The position numbers and the translations under genes are program-made. The notes beneath the pieces are model-generated. The model did not search any database. It worked only from the letters and a program-made list of their open reading frames with translations, and was not told the origin of the DNA. Below, one piece after another: positions 11,778 through 23,800 of a stretch of DNA of 64,000 bases. Origin of the DNA: Lates calcarifer (taxonomy: Eukaryota > Chordata > Actinopteri > Centropomidae); contig NC_066856.1 of NCBI RefSeq assembly GCF_001640805.2, positions 19,349,712 to 19,413,711 on the forward strand. Reading direction: 5' to 3'. Every line of letters starts with the position of its first letter. Positions within the stretch are counted from its first letter, which is position 1.

Positions 11778-14595
11778 CACATCACAGAGCCGAGTACAGT
11801 TTCAGGTATTTCTACTTTGTTATTCAGTGTGGCTCAGAGAAAAGCTGAGTCGGCCTCTGCTGTTTTCTGGAACATTTTCTCACCTGAAACAAAACACAGC
11901 TTCACTTATCGTCAGGTTAACTTCAGTTTCAACACATTTTACTAAGTCTCTGAATACTGTGATTGATATTTACAGTGTCATTTATCTCATCCTCTCGTTA
12001 AGAAGAAGGTGTAAAGGTCGTGAGGCAGTTATCTCTGCGACTGTAAGATCAAGGCCTGGTCCACAGCTAATGTCTGAAGACACTGAGCTCCTCTGGGTTG
12101 GAGCCAAACGGCCTGATCCCAGTATTTTTAGATCCAGTATTTTCCCACCAAAATCTATTATTTTAGTTTTCTTCCTGGTGACGCACAGAGGGACAGACTG
12201 ATGAATCCCTGCACTCAGTCAGTGCAGAGTTTCTTAGAGTGTCGTGGACTCAGTTTGTTGTTTGTGATGACTGTAATGAACTCAGGCTGACCTGACTGAC
12301 TGCAGGAATTCAGGATTTTCCTGCACACCTGTTCACCACGTGTGCACTAAACAACACTTCATTCACGGAGAAATAAACAGCAACACTTTATTCTCTAAGT
12401 CCGACCTGATGAGTCCGTCAGAATGTGGTCGAGCGTTAATATCAAAGGAAAGATAAAGTGGTCAGTTCTGTTGGATTTCTAAGCAGCTGTTGATTGTTTT
12501 ACAGCCTGGATATTTCCTTCTAATCCTGGAAAGTTTCCTGGAAAGAAACGGGCAGTTTGTATTGAAGGAAACAGTCTGAGTCTGAAGCTGTTATTTTAAT
12601 GACTTCAGTTAGTCACAGTAGAGAGATTACTGCATTTAAATCTCAGAGAACAATTATTACTCATTTATTTATTGGGAACTTGTGCGTGCACCTGCTGTTA
12701 GCTTAGCAACTGATCACTCTCCATTTAACCTGCAGCAGCAGGATGTGTTGCCTTCCTGAGCAGACTGTTTGGAAATACAGTGGAACATGAGGTGTTTCCT
12801 CCAACCGTGAAAAGCAAAGACCTGAATCCTGATCCACACCCTGAACATAAAACCAACATTAGTTCTGTGTACGTGTGTTTGTTCCACACGGATGGGTTGA
12901 ATGGAGAGTTTTACACCTCCTCCTCCACCTCCTCCACCTCCTCCACCTCTGCTGCTGCTGACTGTAACTTCGCAGGCTGTTTAGAAAACTCCCTGCAGAC
13001 TGACTGACTGACACATGACACCGTTACTATCAGCTTCAGCCGTGTGTTTTGGATTAGAGCCATGGCAGCGGTTAATCTGACCCTGGCAGGAACCTGAGGA
13101 ATCATCCTGCAGGGAGTTAGAGGATGGTTTCACCTCCTGGTCTCACTGCAGTCTCCTGAACAGCACTTCTACTGTGATTATCTGACCATAAACTGACGGC
13201 TTAATCACAGTTATTTGTCTGGAACACACTGCTTCTCTCTGTCATTTATTATGGTTTGATTATTTTTTTATCTGGACTAAAATGGACATTTTTCACTGTT
13301 TCTGAACAGGCATATTAACTGCTTACATTTTCACCTGCCTGATGGTTTGTTTGTTAATTTGTCAACAGGTTTACACAGAACTTGCTGGAGGGATGGAGCA
13401 CAGACCAGAGAGGAGCCAAAGGAATCTCCCTGCAGATCGGGTTAAAGGAAGTTTAGATCTCTCTCCTTGATGCTGCGGTTTCTGACATCCTGGCTTTAGA
13501 AGGTACAAACTCTGCTGAGTGCTATTCTAGCTATTTGCTTAAGTATTTACATCTACATCATCACAGCAGCTGCAAAAAGAAACAACAGAAAATAGCACAT
13601 TTAAAGCCCAGAGGAAGAAGCAGGAGTCAGCGCACTATCACAGCCCCTGCTATGATTTACAGTCCATATCTGCCCAGATCATCTACAAACTTCCTTTACA
13701 ACAACATGAGGAAGTCGTGTTGTAAAGGTCATAAGTTGAAAGGTCGAAGCACTGTGAGCTTTCTGTACATTTAAATAAAGAGCAGGGAACCAAACAGAGA
13801 CAATACTGATCAATAAGATATGATCAGCCTCCGCTGGATAAACCCAGCTTCAACATTCACTGAATTTATTGAAATGTGTCTAATATCTCTCTAATATATT
13901 TCTACCACTGTGACATGGAGGTGTAGTGTCAGATCAGTGTAAAACTAACAGGAAACACTAATGCAAATATGATTAGTCCTTTATCAGTGAGTCCATCTGT
14001 TGGTTTCTCATCATGTGCTGATGTTTTGGTCCATGAAAGGCTGCAGATACTGAGACCTGTCCGTCACCTGAGAGTTTCAGTTTAGTGTCAGAAAATCAGA
14101 ACCTCGTCACATTTAAAAAGCTGGAAGCAGTGAGTTTTACTTTCCATTCCCTTCCATTGTTCAGCTAATCAATGAGCAGAGCAGAGGGATGGTGTGCAGC
14201 TATAATCAGGTGTCACTACAGTGTACAGGCCACTCCGCGCTTACAGCTGCGAACACAGTGTTTGTGGTTTAAACGAGGGGCTCAGTCTGCAGCCTCAACT
14301 CCGCTACGTTCACGCCAACATCAGCCCGCAGGCAGGAGGCAGGTGCCAGTCCACGCACGGCGGGCAGATGCTGACATCTGGCCCGCAGCGTGTTCACTGA
14401 ACGTGTCAGCCTCACTTTATTCTGGCGGACGGAGACGATGAGAATGAGTCACACCGCACACACAGTTAGGCCAGAGATCATGCATGTGACTATTAAAAAA
14501 AAAGATGGAGACAGGCCTTCACAGTGGAGAAGTCTCACGATAATAACATTTGGGGGAACTGTCATGTCCACGTTCTGCGTAAAGCTCCGTGGCCG
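11735..14595. other. First intron of the PHC gene, no gene seen
   Basis: This stretch holds a CA repeat next to the acceptor (about 11747-11775) and a CCT/CCACCT-rich microsatellite (about 12918-12960). There is no convincing coding exon. It is inferred to be the first intron of the minus-strand PHC gene. Confidence 0.45.
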
Positions 14596-14660
14596 CCTAC
14601 CTGTGAAATCGGCGTCGTCCTGCGGGTTATTCCCGGTGTCGTCCATCCGAAAGTGAGCGC
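14596..14660 (-). other. Probable 5' exon of the PHC gene
   Basis: On the minus strand a strong donor (TTTCACAG|GTAGGC) ends an exon at 14596 inside a GC-rich, CpG-containing stretch (about 14.2-15.2 kb). The acceptor TTACAG at 11734-11735 upstream of the 11.7-kb coding exon would receive it. The exon carries an ATG (14646) opening 15 codons. Joined to that acceptor it enters a frame unlike the polyhomeotic frame, so I treat it as leader with an upstream ORF. The PHC start codon is placed at 11724. The 5' end is not defined. Confidence 0.4.
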
Positions 14661-16168
14661 ATGTTTGTAAAGTCCGTTGCGGTGTTATCTGATAAACGGG
14701 TCTGAGCTTTTTTAGCAGGGTCGACAGGGCTGAAATGGGCGTGTATGAAGCCTCACTTCCTCGTCTGACAGCGCAGGGGCTGCTGTGAAGTGCGCCTCAC
14801 CCTCCCCCAGACGATGATTTCAGCTGCCTCACCTCTGATTATCCGCCGTTAGCCCCTGCACGGAGCCTCAGCCGCAAAGTTACAAAGCAGAACAGGCCCG
14901 TTTATGATGTGCATGGGCTTGCGTGTGTGTGTGTGTGTCTGAGTGTGTGTGTGTGTGTCGCACTTTGTTTAGGGTTTCATCACAGCCCGGGCTTTTTTCT
15001 CTCTCCCGCGGAGCAGTCCGTAAATCCAGCTTCCAGAGGGGGGATATGTTGCCCCCCGGTCTCCGCTGCTCCACCACCGTCACACCTGCCGGGTCTGTGG
15101 TGGGAATCAGCCCGGCTCGGGGGCACCGTGTAGCGGCTGCGAGGGGCCTGGTCAGTCCGCTGGTGGAGAAATGCAATGGAAGGCAGTTCCTCACAGCGCG
15201 ACAGAGGCGAGACAGCACCACTCAGAGCTCAGGAGGACCGCGAAGACTGTACACAAGCAGGCTGCACCACGAGCCATAACACAGCGTTTACAGCACCGCA
15301 GCAACACACACTGACACGGTGGGACCGCTGTGCTGCGGTGGACCCTCTGTTCACATCCCTGCCTCAAATTAAAAACAGCAGTGTGCATTTAAAATACTCC
15401 ATCAGAAGGAGGAGAGCTGCATTCTGCAACAGGACAAATACTGAAGCCTTTATTCTAAAGAGCACAAATAAAAACACACTACTTTCATTCTTCTGATTTT
15501 AACTGCTGCAAAAACCGTGTAGTGGTTAATGCGACATATTTTATAGATGCCGTCAAATAAATGTAGTGTAGTGGAGTGAAGTATAAATGTGGAGTATGGA
15601 AGTGTCTGCAGAAGTGGTGGTAGTGAGATTACTTAATACAGCTAATACATAAAACAGTAACTAAACTGTATTTGAGTAAAGACTGTATTAATAATTCATC
15701 AAAAAGCCAGTTAACTAAATAATGATCATTATCTATTCATGTCTTTATCTTCACACATGCTGTTAATTTACATGAAGAGGTCTTTACATGCAGTTTTCTC
15801 TCTCTGTTCTTTTATTCTCTCAGATTAAAGGAGAGGATGAGGAGCCGCCCTCAGCTGTGACTGATTTTAGCTGCAAGTGAGTGAGAAGTGTCCACACCTT
15901 TCAATTCATTCATTACAACATCCAAAATAACATGGTTTTTATTTCATTTTATTTTATTTTCAAGTTATGTGAAGAAAAATTTTTGACAGAACATGATAAA
16001 ACTCAACACAATTGCATGAATGAGGCAGAAATACCATGAAAACACACTGATTCATATTAAAACTGGATTAAAATGGTGTTTAATTTTTATTTTTATTTTT
16101 TATTTAATCATGTATTTGAACCAGTCTCTGCCTCCCCGCTCACTTCTTCTCTCTTCCGCTTTTTTCAG
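14661..16168. other. GC-rich promoter flank and spacer
   Basis: The left part (to about 15.3 kb) is CpG-containing and fits the promoter side of the minus-strand PHC gene; it also carries a GT repeat at about 14920-14958. A possible plus-strand exon at 15823-15877 has acceptor and donor-like edges and reads IKGEDEEPPSAVTDFSC, but I could not join it to anything with confidence. The rest is AT-rich and empty. Confidence 0.4.
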
Positions 16169-16590
16169 ACTGGCGCAGCACAATCAGCGACCAATCAGCG
16201 TTTCGTCCACCAACGTCGCTGGCGTATGTCGTCATTGAGCGTCGCCTGCTGACGGTAGCGCTCAGTGGAGAAACAAACTCTGAAAATACACAGAAAAACC
16301 AAGCTTCACCTCATCGCTGTGTTACTGACCAACTTTACTCGACTCGTCTGGACGTTAAAACAACACTTCGACTTGTTTTTGTCCAACACAGTAACAAAAA
16401 CAACGCTCGACACCGAGGTAAGGCTAACGAGCTAGCTAGTTAGCGGCGACCGCATTAGCATTAGCCTTTCTCCTTGTGATTGTTCATGCTCACGTTTTGT
16501 CCTTTTTGCCTGTTGTTGTCTGTAGGTGATGTTGACACGAAGAACCAGGAGGACGTTACTGAGACCAGCGATCACAATCAACACGGTAAG
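16169..16590 (+). promoter_or_regulatory. Promoter/first-exon module, unit 1
   Basis: The unit contains a CCAAT box (GACCAATCAGCG), a CRE-like GTCGTCATTG, a purine-rich GGAGAAACAAACTC block, and a splice donor CGAG|GTAAGG followed by GCTAACGAGCTAGCT. A second small exon-like block (about 16527-16587) reads on in frame and is followed by GTAAGT. Units 2 and 3 repeat this order about 792 and 1394 bp further on. The same order occurs on the minus strand at 24.38-24.70 kb. Confidence 0.6.
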
Positions 16591-16960
16591 TTTATTAACA
16601 AGCTTTTAACAAGATTTATTAACAATACACATCAGTAGTTTGTTAGTTTGTAGCTCAACCTCAGCTTTTTACTTAAGAAATTCTGTTCTGATTTTCACCA
16701 TCTCTGAGTCCAGCTCAACATGTCAAGTCTTTGGTTCCATCTCTAGGAGTTGGAGTTTTATAGTCCAACACCCAAAGTAAACACACATGAGACCAATCCA
16801 CATTTTGAAGACTGAACATGAAACAGCTAAAATTTGCTAAATTGAAAACTGTGAATCATATCTGTGTATTTCTGTGTAAATGTGTGACTGTTGTCATCTT
16901 TTTCCACATTTCCGCTAACCACCGGGATCCCCCACCCCTTCTCTCTCCGTTTTTTCTCAG

Positions 16961-17380
16961 ACTGGCAGTGTCGTCACAACCAACCGACGTACCGACGTCG
17001 CTGGCGTCTGTCGTCATCGAGCCTCACCTGTTGGCATCAGAACACATCGGTGGAGAAACAAACTCAGAAAAACAGAAAAAACAACCCGCGACTCGTCGCT
17101 TTGTTTCCTCGTCTGCTCTGGATGTTAAACAACCTCTCCACGTGTTTTTGTCCAACACACTGACGCTGGACTCAACGCCAAGGTAAGGCTAACGAGCTAG
17201 CTACTTAGCAGCGACCGTTAGCATTAGCATTAGCCTTCTCTTCTGATCTTATCTTTTGGCCGTTCACTTTTCACTTTAGCTTCTTCGTGTCATTATTCAC
17301 GCTCAGCTTTCTGTCTCTGTGTTGTAGCCTGTAGATGATGCTGACATGGAGAATCCAGAGCACGTTACTGAGATGTAAAT
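16961..17380 (+). promoter_or_regulatory. Promoter/first-exon module, unit 2
   Basis: This copy of unit 1 shares GTCGCTGGCGT, GTCGTCATCGAG, GGAGAAACAAACTCAGAAAA and the donor CAAG|GTAAGGCTAACGAGCTAGCT. The counterpart of the second small exon (about 17332-17375) is present, but its frame ends at TGAGATGTAA. One frame across 16962-17186 is open, so coding potential cannot be excluded. Confidence 0.55.
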
Positions 17381-17562
17381 GTAGCATTGTTTGTTTTGTT
17401 ATGCTAAATATACTTCTTACGACAAACACAATCTGTCCTTTCCTCTCAGATGTCTCTGATTTCCGTTTCATATAGCTCAGCTTTTTCTGAGATATTTGAA
17501 GACTGAATGAGAAACAGCTCAAACTGAACTGGCACTGGAGTAATTGTTGTTGTTTTTTTCAG

Positions 17563-17740
17563 ATTGGCAGTGTCGTCACAACTAATCGACGTGCTGACGT
17601 CACTGATGGGGACCTGCCGGTGAGGAAACTCGTCGCTTTGTCAGCTCCGTCACAGTCTTCATTCCTCAGCGTGTATGGATGCTTCATCGAGCTGTGGAGT
17701 TGTTTCTGGACGCTCAACACCAAGGTAAGGCTAACAAGCT
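17563..17740 (+). promoter_or_regulatory. Promoter/first-exon module, unit 3, with the likely start codon
   Basis: This third copy begins TTGGCAGTGTCGTCACAAC as unit 2 does, carries a full CRE palindrome TGACGTCA near 17594, and ends at the donor CAAG|GTAAGGCTAAC (17724). It contains the ATG (17679) of the best small-gene reading. Directly downstream exons continue its phase, so this unit is the one most likely to drive the gene. Confidence 0.6.
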
Positions 17741-20307
17741 AATTCGTTAGCATTAGGTGTTATTTTCACTGCTTGTGTGAAGTAAGTATTACTTAGGTCA
17801 AATCTTCTGCTTGTGTTTTCCAGGATTGTGTTCAGCAGCAGCTGCAGCCTGGACACAAACTCCAGCTCTCACCTCAAACAGGTCTGTGTATGAAACATTT
17901 ACTCAGTCTCAGTCATGTCAGCTGCTGCTGATAGTTATGTTGACTTTAAACACTGTTTTTCTATTTTCCTCCAGGTGTCACCACTTCATCCACCATCCTC
18001 CTACACACAGAGGCCTCCAGGTGAGCTCATACTAACAGCATCACATCAACTGTTCAGCACAGACTCCTTAAGAAGAGACACGTTTTTATTCTAACAAGCT
18101 TTAAAATCAATGTCCTGTCTTTTTCAGATCAACCAACAGACACAGGAGCCACTGAAGGTGAAGGTAGGAACACATTTTATTTCTTTACATAACACATCAG
18201 GACAGGAAGTAGTAGGTTGGTAGATTGGTATATTAGCTGATTGATTGGTAGGTTGATAGATTAGTTGGTAGATTGGTAGAATGGTGGATTGATTGATTGG
18301 TATACTAGTTGATTAAGTGATTAGTTGGTATATTAGTTGGTTGATTGTTAGAATGGTAGATTAATAGATTGAGTGGTATATTGGTTGGTAGAATGGTAGA
18401 TTAATTGGTACATTAGTTGGTAGAGTGGTAGATTAATTAGTAGATTGGTAGATTAGTTGGTTGATTGGTAGATTAATTGGTTGAGTGGTAGATTAGTTGG
18501 TTGAGTGGTAGATTAATTAGTAGATTGGTAGATTAGTTGGTTGATTGGTAGATTAATTGATTAGTTGGTAGATTAATTAATAGATTGGTAGATTAGTTGG
18601 TTGAGTGATTAAGTAGTAGAATGGTGGATTGATTGGTATACTAGTTGGTATATTGGTTGGTTGGTAGAATGGTAGATGAATTGGTTGAGTGGTAGATTAG
18701 TTGGTTGATTGGTAGAATGGTAGATTAATTGATTAGTTGGTAGATTAATTAGTAGATTGGTAATTAGTTGGTTGATTGGTAGATAAGTTGATTAGTTGGT
18801 TGAGTGATTAGGTGGTAGATTGATTAGTTGGTAGATTAATTGGTAGATTAGTTGGTAGATTAAGTAGTAGATTGATTGGTAGATTAGTTGGTTGATTGGT
18901 AGATTAATTGATTAGTTGGTAGATTAATTAGTAGATTGGTAGATTAGTTGGTTGATTGGTAGATTAGTTGGTTGATTAAGTAGTAGATTGATTGGTAGAT
19001 TGGTAGATTAGTTGGTTGATTGGTAGATTAGTTGGTTGATTAAGTAGTAGATTGATTGGTAGATTAGTTGATTAGTTGGTAGATTAATTAGTAGATTGGT
19101 AATTAGTTGGTTGATTGGTAGATTAGTTGATTAGTTGGTAGATTAATTGGTAGATTAGTTGGTTGATTAAGTAGTAGATTGATTGGTAGATTGGTAGATT
19201 AGTTGGTTGATTGGTAGATTAGTTGGTTGATTAAGTAGTAGATTGATTGGTAGATTAAGTAGTAGATTGATTGGTAGATTGGTAGATTAGTTGGTTGATT
19301 GGTAGATTAGTTGGTTGATTGGTAGATTAATTGATTAGTTGGTAGATTAATTAGTAGATTGGTAGATTAGTTGGTTGATTGGTAGATTAGTTGGTTGAGT
19401 GATTAGGTGGTAGATTAATTGGTAGATTAAGTAGTAGATTAGTTGGTAGATTGGTAGATTAGTTGGTTGATTAAGTAGTAGATTGATTGGTAGATTGGTA
19501 GATTAGTTGGTTGATTGGTAGATTAGTTGGTTGATTAAGTAGTAGATTGATTGGTAGATTAGTTGATTAGTTGGTAGATTAATTAGTAGATTGGTAATTA
19601 GTTGGTTGATTGGTAGATTAGTTGATTAGTTGGTAGATTAATTGGTAGATTAGTTGGTTGAGTGATTAGGTGGTAGATTGATTAGTTGGTAGATTAATTA
19701 GTAGATTGGTAGATTAGTTGGTTGATTGGTAGATTAATTGATTAATTGGTAGATTAAGTAGTAGATTGATTGGTAGATTGGTAGATTAGTTGGTTGATTG
19801 GTAGATTAGTTGGTTGATTAAGTAGTAGATTGATTGGTAGATTAAGTAGTAGATTGATTGGTAGATTGGTAGATTAGTTGGTTGATTGGTAGATTAATTG
19901 ATTAGTTGGTAGATTAATTAGTAGATTGGTAGATTAGTTGGTAGATTGGTAGATTAGTTGGTTGATTAAGTAGTAGATTGATTGGTAGATTGGTAGATTA
20001 GTTGGTTGATTGGTAGATTAGTTGGTTGATTAAGTAGTAGATTGATTGGTAGATTGGTAGATTAGTTGGTTGATTGGTAGATTAGTTGGTTGATTGGTAG
20101 ATTAGTTGGTTGAGTGATTAGGTGGTAGATTAATTGGTAGATTAAGTAGTAGATTAGTTGGTAGATTGGTAGATTAGTTGGTTGATTGGTAGATTAGTTG
20201 GTTGATTGGTAGATTAGTTGGTTGAGTGGTAGATGATGATGTTGCAGGAGGAGCAGCCAGCAGAGCAGCAGCAGGACCCAGAAGAGAACAGAGAAGAGCT
20301 CAGTTAG
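17679..20307 (+). CDS. Unrecognised small protein, plus-strand paralog (81 aa)
   Basis: I do not recognise this protein. Exons 17679-17724, 17824-17881, 17975-18020, 18128-18163 and 20248-20307 join in consistent phase and end at TAG (20305-20307), giving 81 aa. It begins MLHRAVELFLDAQHQ, has an Ala-rich stretch, then CHHFIHH, and ends in a Gln/Glu-rich tail. The start resembles that of the minus-strand neighbour (MVLKQALELF...LDAEH), and the CHH exon matches its second recognisable exon, including the TCCTCCAG acceptor. The last intron (18164-20247) is filled by a GATT/GGTA tandem array. A 3' UTR follows, with AATAAA at 20544. The short length and low complexity leave real doubt that it is translated. 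Confidence 0.45.
18190..20235 (+). repeat. 2-kb GATTGGTAGATTAGTTGG-type tandem array, nearly free of C
   Basis: About 2 kb is built from variants of GATTGGTAGATTAGTTGG, with higher-order blocks (for example TTGATTAAGTAGTAGATTG) recurring every 60-100 bp. The plus strand contains almost no C except for rare bases near the left edge. It lies wholly inside the last intron of the 17.7-20.3 kb gene, directly before the acceptor GTTGCAG. Confidence 0.95.
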
Positions 20308-20372
20308 AAACAGTGGATGACACAGATTCACTTCATGTATCTACTGACTGACTGACCACCTCTGAGGAGACT

Positions 20373-20470
20373 CTTTGTTTTAGCTCCCAGCTGCCTGATA
20401 GCAACACTGCTGTAGTTCTGAGCAGAACTACAGCAGTGTTGTTATCAGGCAGCTGGGAGCTAAAACAAAG
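20373..20470 (+). repeat. Near-perfect 47-bp inverted repeat with 4-nt loop
   Basis: Left arm 20373-20419 and right arm 20424-20470 pair at 46 of 47 positions. The single mismatch would be a G-U pair in plus-strand RNA. It sits between the TAG stop (20307) and AATAAA (20544), so it would be in the 3' UTR. Directly after it comes TGCCCCCTAGTGGTC, a word I associate with fish repeats. Confidence 0.95.
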
Positions 20471-20543
20471 TGCCCCCTAGTGGTCAAACCTTTGTCAATA
20501 TCTCTGCTGTACTTTGTTCAAGCTTGTTGTCTGGAACTAAATC

Positions 20544-20549
20544 AATAAA
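20544..20549 (+). terminator. Poly(A) signal AATAAA of the plus-strand small gene
   Basis: The sequence ATCAATAAAACTT lies 237 bp after the stop codon. The reverse strand has AATAAA at about 20607-20612 for the convergent gene, so the two 3' ends nearly meet. Confidence 0.6.
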
Positions 20550-20879
20550 ACTTTATGACTTTTCACTTGAGTTTCTCTTATTTTCAAACTAATGTCATAC
20601 AAATCAGTTTATTAAAATATTTGGATCTATTACAAACATTAAGAATCTTCATTAAATGAACAATATCCTGCACAGAACTATCAGTATAATCAATAATTAC
20701 TAACATTACTTTAAAGCTTTTATACTAATTCTAACTAAAGTATTTGCAGTTAGTTCCAGACAACGGGTTTTAAAAAGTCAAAGTGCAGCTGAGATAATGA
20801 CAGAATGAAAACTATAAACTAACACTGACCTTCTGTCTCTGTGTCTTCTCTCCTTCAGCTCAGTGTTTCCTGGTTCAAC

Positions 20880-23800
20880 TCAGAGTCCTGAGGAGAAAAA
20901 CAACAAACATCAGCAACTGTTTACACCTTCAAAATAAAAGCACAGAAGAAGCTGCTCTGACTGGAGAAAATGTCTCTTCAAATCTCAACTAAACGATGTA
21001 CATGGCTCAAGTGTTACAAACTAATCCAATAATAATGAAATAAAATAAACCTCTGATCATTAGTGATGATTGATTTGACTTTTTCTGTCTAAAAACTCAC
21101 TCAGCTCAGCAGTTCAGATGCATTTTATATGAAATGGAAAAACTTTGGATCATTAGCTGCTGTCAATATGAATATCAGTGATATATAAAAATGTTGGTTT
21201 ACTAAGAGATAAACAGCATCGTAACAGTACATTGTATTTTTATCTCAGAGGGTAAATTCAGTCAAAGATGCTGCAGAGTCCTGTAAAGTTTCCTGTGTGG
21301 AAATAAACCCCAAATGATCAGTAATCAATCAGATTATTGATTGGATGAAGGACAGTTGATTTAGTCAAACATAGGAAGTTCTCAAAGCTTGAAGCTCTGA
21401 CTGAATTTAACCCTGAGTCTGAAAAGTTGTGTGTTCAACACTCGGCTGTACCTGGAGGTGAAGGAGTAAACGTGGCTCCTGTCGGCTGCAACGTCATCTC
21501 CATCGTCTCAGATTCACTTCGTCTGTCTTTACAGGATGGGAGCTGAAATTCACAGAGAAAACAACATGTAAACAACAGACTGAAGAGGATTATGTGGCTT
21601 CATTACATACAGACAGGTGTTTTTAGCTGACTTGTCTTCATCAGAGGAGCTGCTGAAGCTTCCTGTCAGCTGATTGATGTGGACGTGGTCGTCCTGCTCG
21701 TTACCACAGAGATCAGCTGACAGGAAGTTTCAGCAGCTCCTCTGATGAAGACTGAGGCTCCAGACATGTCAGGTAAAAACCAGTGAAGTGACCATGGAAA
21801 CTGCAGCTCCATGTCTCTGCACTGTTCACATGTTTCTGTCTTTAAGGCTGCAGCAAAATGACCAGCAGGATTATTCTAATCAATAATGAGATCAGGATTA
21901 ATTCAATGAATTTTAGGAACAAAATGTATTTGTTGCATGATGACATTAAATAAACAGAGCACTGCTTTCACTCCTGCTAATGTCAGACTGGTTCTTATTC
22001 ACAGTTCAGCTGCCAGAAGCAAAATCTAAACTTTTTACCCAAAATTCAATTTTCTTTTGACAAATTCTAAACTAGTCAGACTTAAGATCAGCCACTGAAC
22101 ATATACTTTAACATCAGTGCTCAGTGTTGGACAGTTGATGTGATGCTGATGGTAAATTACCTCTGTTGAGGATCTTCTGGCCTCAGAGAACTTGTTGCTG
22201 TGCATGGACTCTCTGCAGTCGACGACCAAGTGGTGACACCTGGAGGAAATAAAAGAGAAATGTTAAAGGAACATTTTCTTTACTCTGTTACCAATTCCTC
22301 ATCAACAGTTTAACCCAGAAACATACATAAATCCTCAACATAAATCCACAAACATTCGAGAGGTGCTTCAGAAAATAGCCAGTTTACTCTTGTCACCTCC
22401 TGAAGCACCAACAACAACAAATATTTGGGAAAAATTAATTAAATGATTATTAAATTTCTTAATTGTCTATCAAATATCACTTAAGTAAATTTTTGAAAGC
22501 CTTATTATAACTTGTGATATTAATTATATTTCAGTAATATACAAACAGAAGAGCTTTTAGTTTCAGGTGTAATAGTTCACATTAGTTGAACAGTCTTTGT
22601 TTTGTGTTGTTTTGCTTTGATGAATAAAAGTGGATTCAGTTCAATTTTCATTTACTTGTATTTTATATTAGAAATTTAACTGGATGATCAGCTTCAGTAA
22701 CACTTTTTATAAACTCACAAAGATCATGTTTATAAAGTCCTGTAATGTTTCCTGTGTGGAAATAAACCCCAAATGATCAATAATCAGTCAGATCATTGAT
22801 TGGATGAAGGACAGCTGATTTAGTTAAACACAGGAAGCTCTGAATTTAAGTTTGTTTATAGTTTGTTTTAGTTCATGTCAATCAGAAAACACTGAGACAA
22901 AGGGAGTCTAACCTACTCTGACTTAATTCAGGGTTGACAAACCCCGGCTGCCCCAATCTGCATTTTAACACAGTACGACAGTGATTAAGAAGTGGGTAAG
23001 TTGAGTCAGCATTAACTTTATCTTTAATTCTGTCGGTTGATGAGGAATTTAGAGAGACTCTGTCAACAAAGCCTAGGAGACGTTCTCAAGAATCTTAATT
23101 TATAATATAAACAGCATGTAACAAACAGCAGACTGACGAGGATCACTTTGAACGTTATTATAAAAACTTTAACCTAAGTAAATTTTGAATGCAGGATTTT
23201 AACTTGTGGTATTTTTAACTATAAATATATGCAAATTATTTGTTCTGAGTCTGAGCTTCTCAAATGTGAGAACTAAATAGTTTTCTTTGTCGTATCATAG
23301 TAAATTAAAAATTGTTGATTGAACAAAACAAGACACCTGAAAATGTCACATTGAACTCTGGGAAAGAATAACTGCTACTGTTATCTCACATTTTATAGAC
23401 ACGATTAATCAGTTACTATTATATTCAATACTGAATTAATGAAATACCAAAGTCTGATCAGTGAAACTGATCAAAAGAGTGAAAACGTTTGCTGACATTA
23501 ATTTATTGAATACCAGGCAGCAGAACAAGTAAACCTGGAAAACACGAGAGCAACCCTTAAAAACTCAGAAACTAATAAGAAGTAGCAATCCAAACCTTCA
23601 ACAGTGTAAGAGAACATGACACTAAAAACTAAACACTCAAACATTGACTCAACACTGAAAACCAAACTTTCAAGGTGTTTTAAGGTGAATGAAATTCATT
23701 ATTTCTACAATTTATCGACTACTTAAAACAGAACCAATCACTGAAAGGTCAACCTTTCAAATTTTAGTTTCTTGTGATTAATTTGCTAACAGTAATTTCG

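Noticed and set aside
14880..15221. Minus-strand 113-codon frame with a signal-like start
   Set aside because: It begins with GTG, not ATG, lies in the GC-rich promoter region, and ends in a microsatellite.
18190..20235. Possible CRISPR-like array
   Set aside because: The units are contiguous degenerate tandem repeats without unique spacers, and the locus is a vertebrate intron.
22035..22229. Intact 64-codon minus-strand ORF as a single-exon gene
   Set aside because: Its first part is the CHH exon, and it runs over the donor at 22160 into intron sequence.
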